A DNA stretch of 7,991 nucleotides from an uncultured Carnobacterium sp. (lineage in GTDB: Bacteria; Bacillota; Bacilli; Lactobacillales; Aerococcaceae). The notes beneath the pieces were generated by a model. That model saw only the letters and a program-made list of their open reading frames with translations. It did not search any database and had not been told where the DNA came from. The translations under genes and the position numbers were made by a program. The DNA lies in contig CALALK010000269.1 of assembly GCA_937923125.1 (NCBI GenBank), positions 1 through 7,991 on the forward strand, read 5' to 3'. Below are positions 6,092 to 7,991 of the stretch, one piece after another; the stretch's first letter is position 1, and each line of letters begins with the position of its first letter.

Positions 6092-7303
6092 CTATAAACT
6101 TGGACTGCTTGTTTCTGTTAGAGAAATTGTTGTTGTTTGTTTTTGTCCATTTCTATAGTAAGTGACTTCCATCTTATCGCCAACTTTATGGCTGTAAAGA
6201 ACTTTACGTAAGTTTTGAATTCCTTGAATTTTTTGTCCATCCATTTCAACAATGACATCGTAGGCTTGTAACCCTGCTGCTTTGGCACTTCCTTTAGAAT
6301 CCACTTCAGCAATGACTACCCCACCCGTTACACCGCTTGGTAAGTTCAATTGTTGAACAACACGTGTATTCACACTTGATAAGTTCACCATTGAAATTCC
6401 AAGAGCTGGACGAGTGATTTTACCATTTTCTTCCAGTTGTTTAATAATCGAAACAACTTCGTTACTTGGAATCGCAAATCCCATCCCTTCAACAGAAGAC
6501 TTAGAAATCTTCATTGAGTTAATTCCGATAACTTGGCCGGCGCTATTAATTAACGCACCTCCTGAGTTCCCTGGATTAATCGCTGCATCTGTTTGAATGG
6601 CCGTTACGACCCAGTCTTCTTGTCCATCGCCATCAACGTCTGTTGCAACAGAACGGTTCGTTGCGGACACAATCCCTTGCGTTACACTTGTTGCGAATTC
6701 ACTACCTAAAGGAGAACCGATAGCGATGGCAGTTTGCCCTACTTCAACATCATCAGAATTTGCAAATTTTGCGACAGTTGACACATTTGTATTGGCAATA
6801 CGAATCACGGCTAAGTCTGTCCATTGGTCACTACCAACAAGCTCAGCTTTTTCACGTGTCCCGTCTGCTAAAAGAACTTCTAATTCTTGTGATTTCGCAA
6901 TAACGTGATAGTTCGTCACGATATAGGCATATCCACCCTCATTTTTATAAATGACCCCACTACCTTCAGACGCAGTAGCTAATTCTCCTCCGGTTTGTTG
7001 TGTGCCGTATAAGTTATTTCTTGAAGTTGATTGTTTGTTAATCACTGAAACAACCGCGTTCTTCACTTCAGCAACCACTTTAGTGATTTCTGTTCCACCT
7101 TTTGTGGCTGTGGATGTTTTTGTTGTTTCCACTTGTGATTGTGAGGGTTGTGTAGCAGGTGTTGTTGCTTGGTTTGCTGGATTGGTTACAGCCATAATTC
7201 CAACTCCTCCGGCAACAGCGACTGCTCCTCCCACTAATCCACCGATAAAGCCGTTTTTAAAAGACTTCGATGATTTTTTTCTAGTTAATTGTTCTTGTGA
7301 CAT
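6092..7303 (-). CDS. htrA: HtrA/DegP-like membrane-anchored serine protease
   Basis: HtrA degrades or refolds misfolded exported proteins at the outer face of the membrane. The 403-residue chain starts with a short positive cytoplasmic tail, then one Gly-rich hydrophobic anchor (about 19-40) and a Thr/Gln/Ser-rich linker (41-70). The trypsin-like domain has H133 in VTNYHVI, D163 in TDLAVIRI and S247 in NPGNSGGA, so the triad is complete. A single PDZ domain (about 305-395) follows, with GVVIAEV and GLQAYDVIVEMDGQ. An acidic DVDGDGQED segment (222-230), matching a DxDxDG calcium-loop pattern, lies between the protease strands just before the serine. The ATG at 7303 follows AGAGGAG at 7-nt spacing. 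It sits downstream of walJ, as usual, but has its own response-regulator-type promoter and its own terminator. Confidence 0.96.
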   Translation of the reverse strand: MSQEQLTRKKSSKSFKNGFIGGLVGGAVAVAGGVGIMAVTNPANQATTPATQPSQSQVETTKTSTATKGGTEITKVVAEVKNAVVSVINKQSTSRNNLYGTQQTGGELATASEGSGVIYKNEGGYAYIVTNYHVIAKSQELEVLLADGTREKAELVGSDQWTDLAVIRIANTNVSTVAKFANSDDVEVGQTAIAIGSPLGSEFATSVTQGIVSATNRSVATDVDGDGQEDWVVTAIQTDAAINPGNSGGALINSAGQVIGINSMKISKSSVEGMGFAIPSNEVVSIIKQLEENGKITRPALGISMVNLSSVNTRVVQQLNLPSGVTGGVVIAEVDSKGSAKAAGLQAYDVIVEMDGQKIQGIQNLRKVLYSHKVGDKMEVTYYRNGQKQTTTISLTETSSPSL

Positions 7304-7330
7304 CTGCTCACTCCTCTCGTTTGTAAATAT

Positions 7331-7363
7331 ACAATAGTTTTTTCATATGAAATTTATATGAAA
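7331..7363 (-). promoter_or_regulatory. Response-regulator-type promoter of htrA
   Basis: On the minus strand TTTCAT (7363-7358), 5 nt, TTTCAT (7352-7347), 10 nt, then the -10 TATTGT (7336-7331), which predicts initiation near 7324 and a leader of about 20 nt. The spacing is identical to the sRNA promoter at 5009-5041. The proximal hexamer is also part of the palindrome TTTCATATGAAA (7341-7352). CiaR (streptococci) and CssR (Bacillus) are OmpR-family regulators known to control htrA; a relative is the likely ligand. Confidence 0.6.
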
Positions 7364-7382
7364 TAAAGCTTACGGAGTCCTT

Positions 7383-7412
7383 AAAAAACTCTTTCATTCT
7401 TGCTAAGTTTTT
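7383..7412 (-). terminator. Weak hairpin after walJ
   Basis: AAAAACT (7412-7406) and AGTTTTT (7390-7384) are perfect 7-bp arms with a 15-nt loop, ending in a T6 run on the minus strand. The stem is AT-rich and overlaps the walJ stop codon, so it may attenuate rather than stop wal-operon transcription into htrA. Confidence 0.25.
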
Positions 7413-7991
7413 AAACAGTAAATAATTTTGTAGGTTCATACGGATCCGTATGGTATAACTCGAATGCTTGATGAACCCCTTTATCATGCGTTTGGAAGAT
7501 ACTTTCCGCAGTCTGATAGGCGATTTCCTTCATATTATTATCCTGACTTAAGTGGCCTAGATAAATCCGTTTCGTACGGTCGCCCATCATTTCACACATC
7601 GCAAGTGCGCCATCATCATTCGATAAGTGTCCCTTGTCGCTTAAGATACGTTGTTTCAAATGCCAAGCGTACGGTCCCATTCGAAGCATTTCTAAATCAT
7701 GATTGCTCTCGATGAGATACGCGTCTGCATTTTTCAACAGACCTCTTAGTTTATCACTGACATAACCTGTATCTGTCAGCATGACGAACTGCTTGCCCTC
7801 ACGTTGGAAGCTATAAAATTGAGGAGCGGCCGCATCATGTGATACTGCAAAACTCATCACGTCTAAGTCTCCAAATGTTAGTGTGTCTCCAGTATTGAAG
7901 ATTTCTTGTTGTTCGAGAGCGACTTTCCCGATTTTACCGGCCATGGCTTGCCACGTTTTTTCATTGGCATAAATTGGAATGTGGTACTTAC
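7411..7991 (-). CDS. walJ: WalJ (YycJ) metallo-beta-lactamase-fold protein (N-terminus cut by window edge)
   Basis: The reading frame is open through the right edge: 15 codons (KYHIPIYANEKTWQAM) precede the internal Met at 7944, so that Met is not the start. About 192 residues of a usual ~265 are visible; the HxHxDH metal motif would lie in the missing N-terminus. Diagnostic remains are MLTDTGYV, YLIESNHDLEML and the C-terminal YLGHLSQDNN, characteristic of YycJ. WalJ is a cytoplasmic MBL-fold nuclease-like protein encoded at the end of the walRKHI(J) two-component operon; it has been linked to cell-wall/division coordination and to 5'-3' exonuclease activity in mismatch repair. htrA follows after 107 bp with its own promoter. 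Confidence 0.95.
   Translation of the reverse strand, partial: KYHIPIYANEKTWQAMAGKIGKVALEQQEIFNTGDTLTFGDLDVMSFAVSHDAAAPQFYSFQREGKQFVMLTDTGYVSDKLRGLLKNADAYLIESNHDLEMLRMGPYAWHLKQRILSDKGHLSNDDGALAMCEMMGDRTKRIYLGHLSQDNNMKEIAYQTAESIFQTHDKGVHQAFELYHTDPYEPTKLFTV

Noticed and set aside
6951..7337. 128-codon open frame opposite htrA, and similar frames opposite radA, msmK and walJ
   Set aside because: They lie antisense to genes with complete, recognisable domains, and their compositions are typical of shadow frames; none has a convincing ribosome site.
7347..7363. WalR box at the htrA promoter, because the wal operon adjoins
   Set aside because: WalR sites are TGTWAH-N5-TGTWAH; the spacing fits but the hexamers (TTTCAT) do not.
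7411..7944. walJ beginning at the ATG at 7944
   Set aside because: The frame continues upstream to the window edge with family-consistent residues (PIYANEKTWQ), so this Met is internal.

Overview
The window comes from a low-GC Gram-positive genome, most likely Lactobacillales. The evidence is gene content and order: dut-radA-yacL-type PIN/TRAM and walJ-htrA-rlmH are both classic Firmicutes neighbourhoods. The Shine-Dalgarno sequences are strong, the intergenic DNA is AT-rich, and the long dUTPase variant is typical of lactic acid bacteria. A Carnobacteriaceae/Granulicatella-like source would fit, but that is a guess. No phage, IS element or CRISPR array is visible.

Layout. (1) 1-2985, minus strand: a tight operon dut -> radA -> PIN/TRAM membrane protein. 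The last gene runs off the left edge. (2) 2986-3234: a divergent promoter region with two perfect inverted repeats facing the next gene. (3) 3235-4338, plus strand: a lone sugar-ABC-transporter ATPase (MsmK/MsmX/UgpC type), closed by a terminator. (4) 4400-4866, minus strand: a tRNA-Ser(CGA) with its own consensus promoter, then a small acidic protein of unknown function. (5) 4918-5054, minus strand: no ORF, but all parts of a small RNA gene: a regulator-type promoter, an anti-Shine-Dalgarno hairpin and an intrinsic terminator. (6) 5094-5573, minus strand: rlmH. (7) 5574-6091: 518 bp with eight perfect DnaA boxes and several near matches, plus AT-rich tracts; this is an oriC-like or DnaA-titration region. 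(8) 6092-7303, minus strand: htrA, followed by its terminator. (9) 7411-7991, minus strand: walJ, cut by the right edge.

The most interesting signal is a promoter architecture found twice: TTTCAT-N5-TTTCAT-N10-(-10 hexamer). It occurs once upstream of htrA (7331-7363) and once upstream of the predicted ~85-nt RNA (5009-5041). Direct hexamers with an 11-bp period overlapping the -35 region are typical of OmpR-family response regulators. Streptococcal CiaR uses TTTAAG-N5-TTTAAG at htrA and at the csRNA genes, and Bacillus CssR is linked to TTTTCA-type octamers at htrA. The window therefore suggests an envelope or secretion-stress regulon that couples the HtrA protease to an SD-masking small RNA, with a box different from the streptococcal one. 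This is inferred from sequence only.
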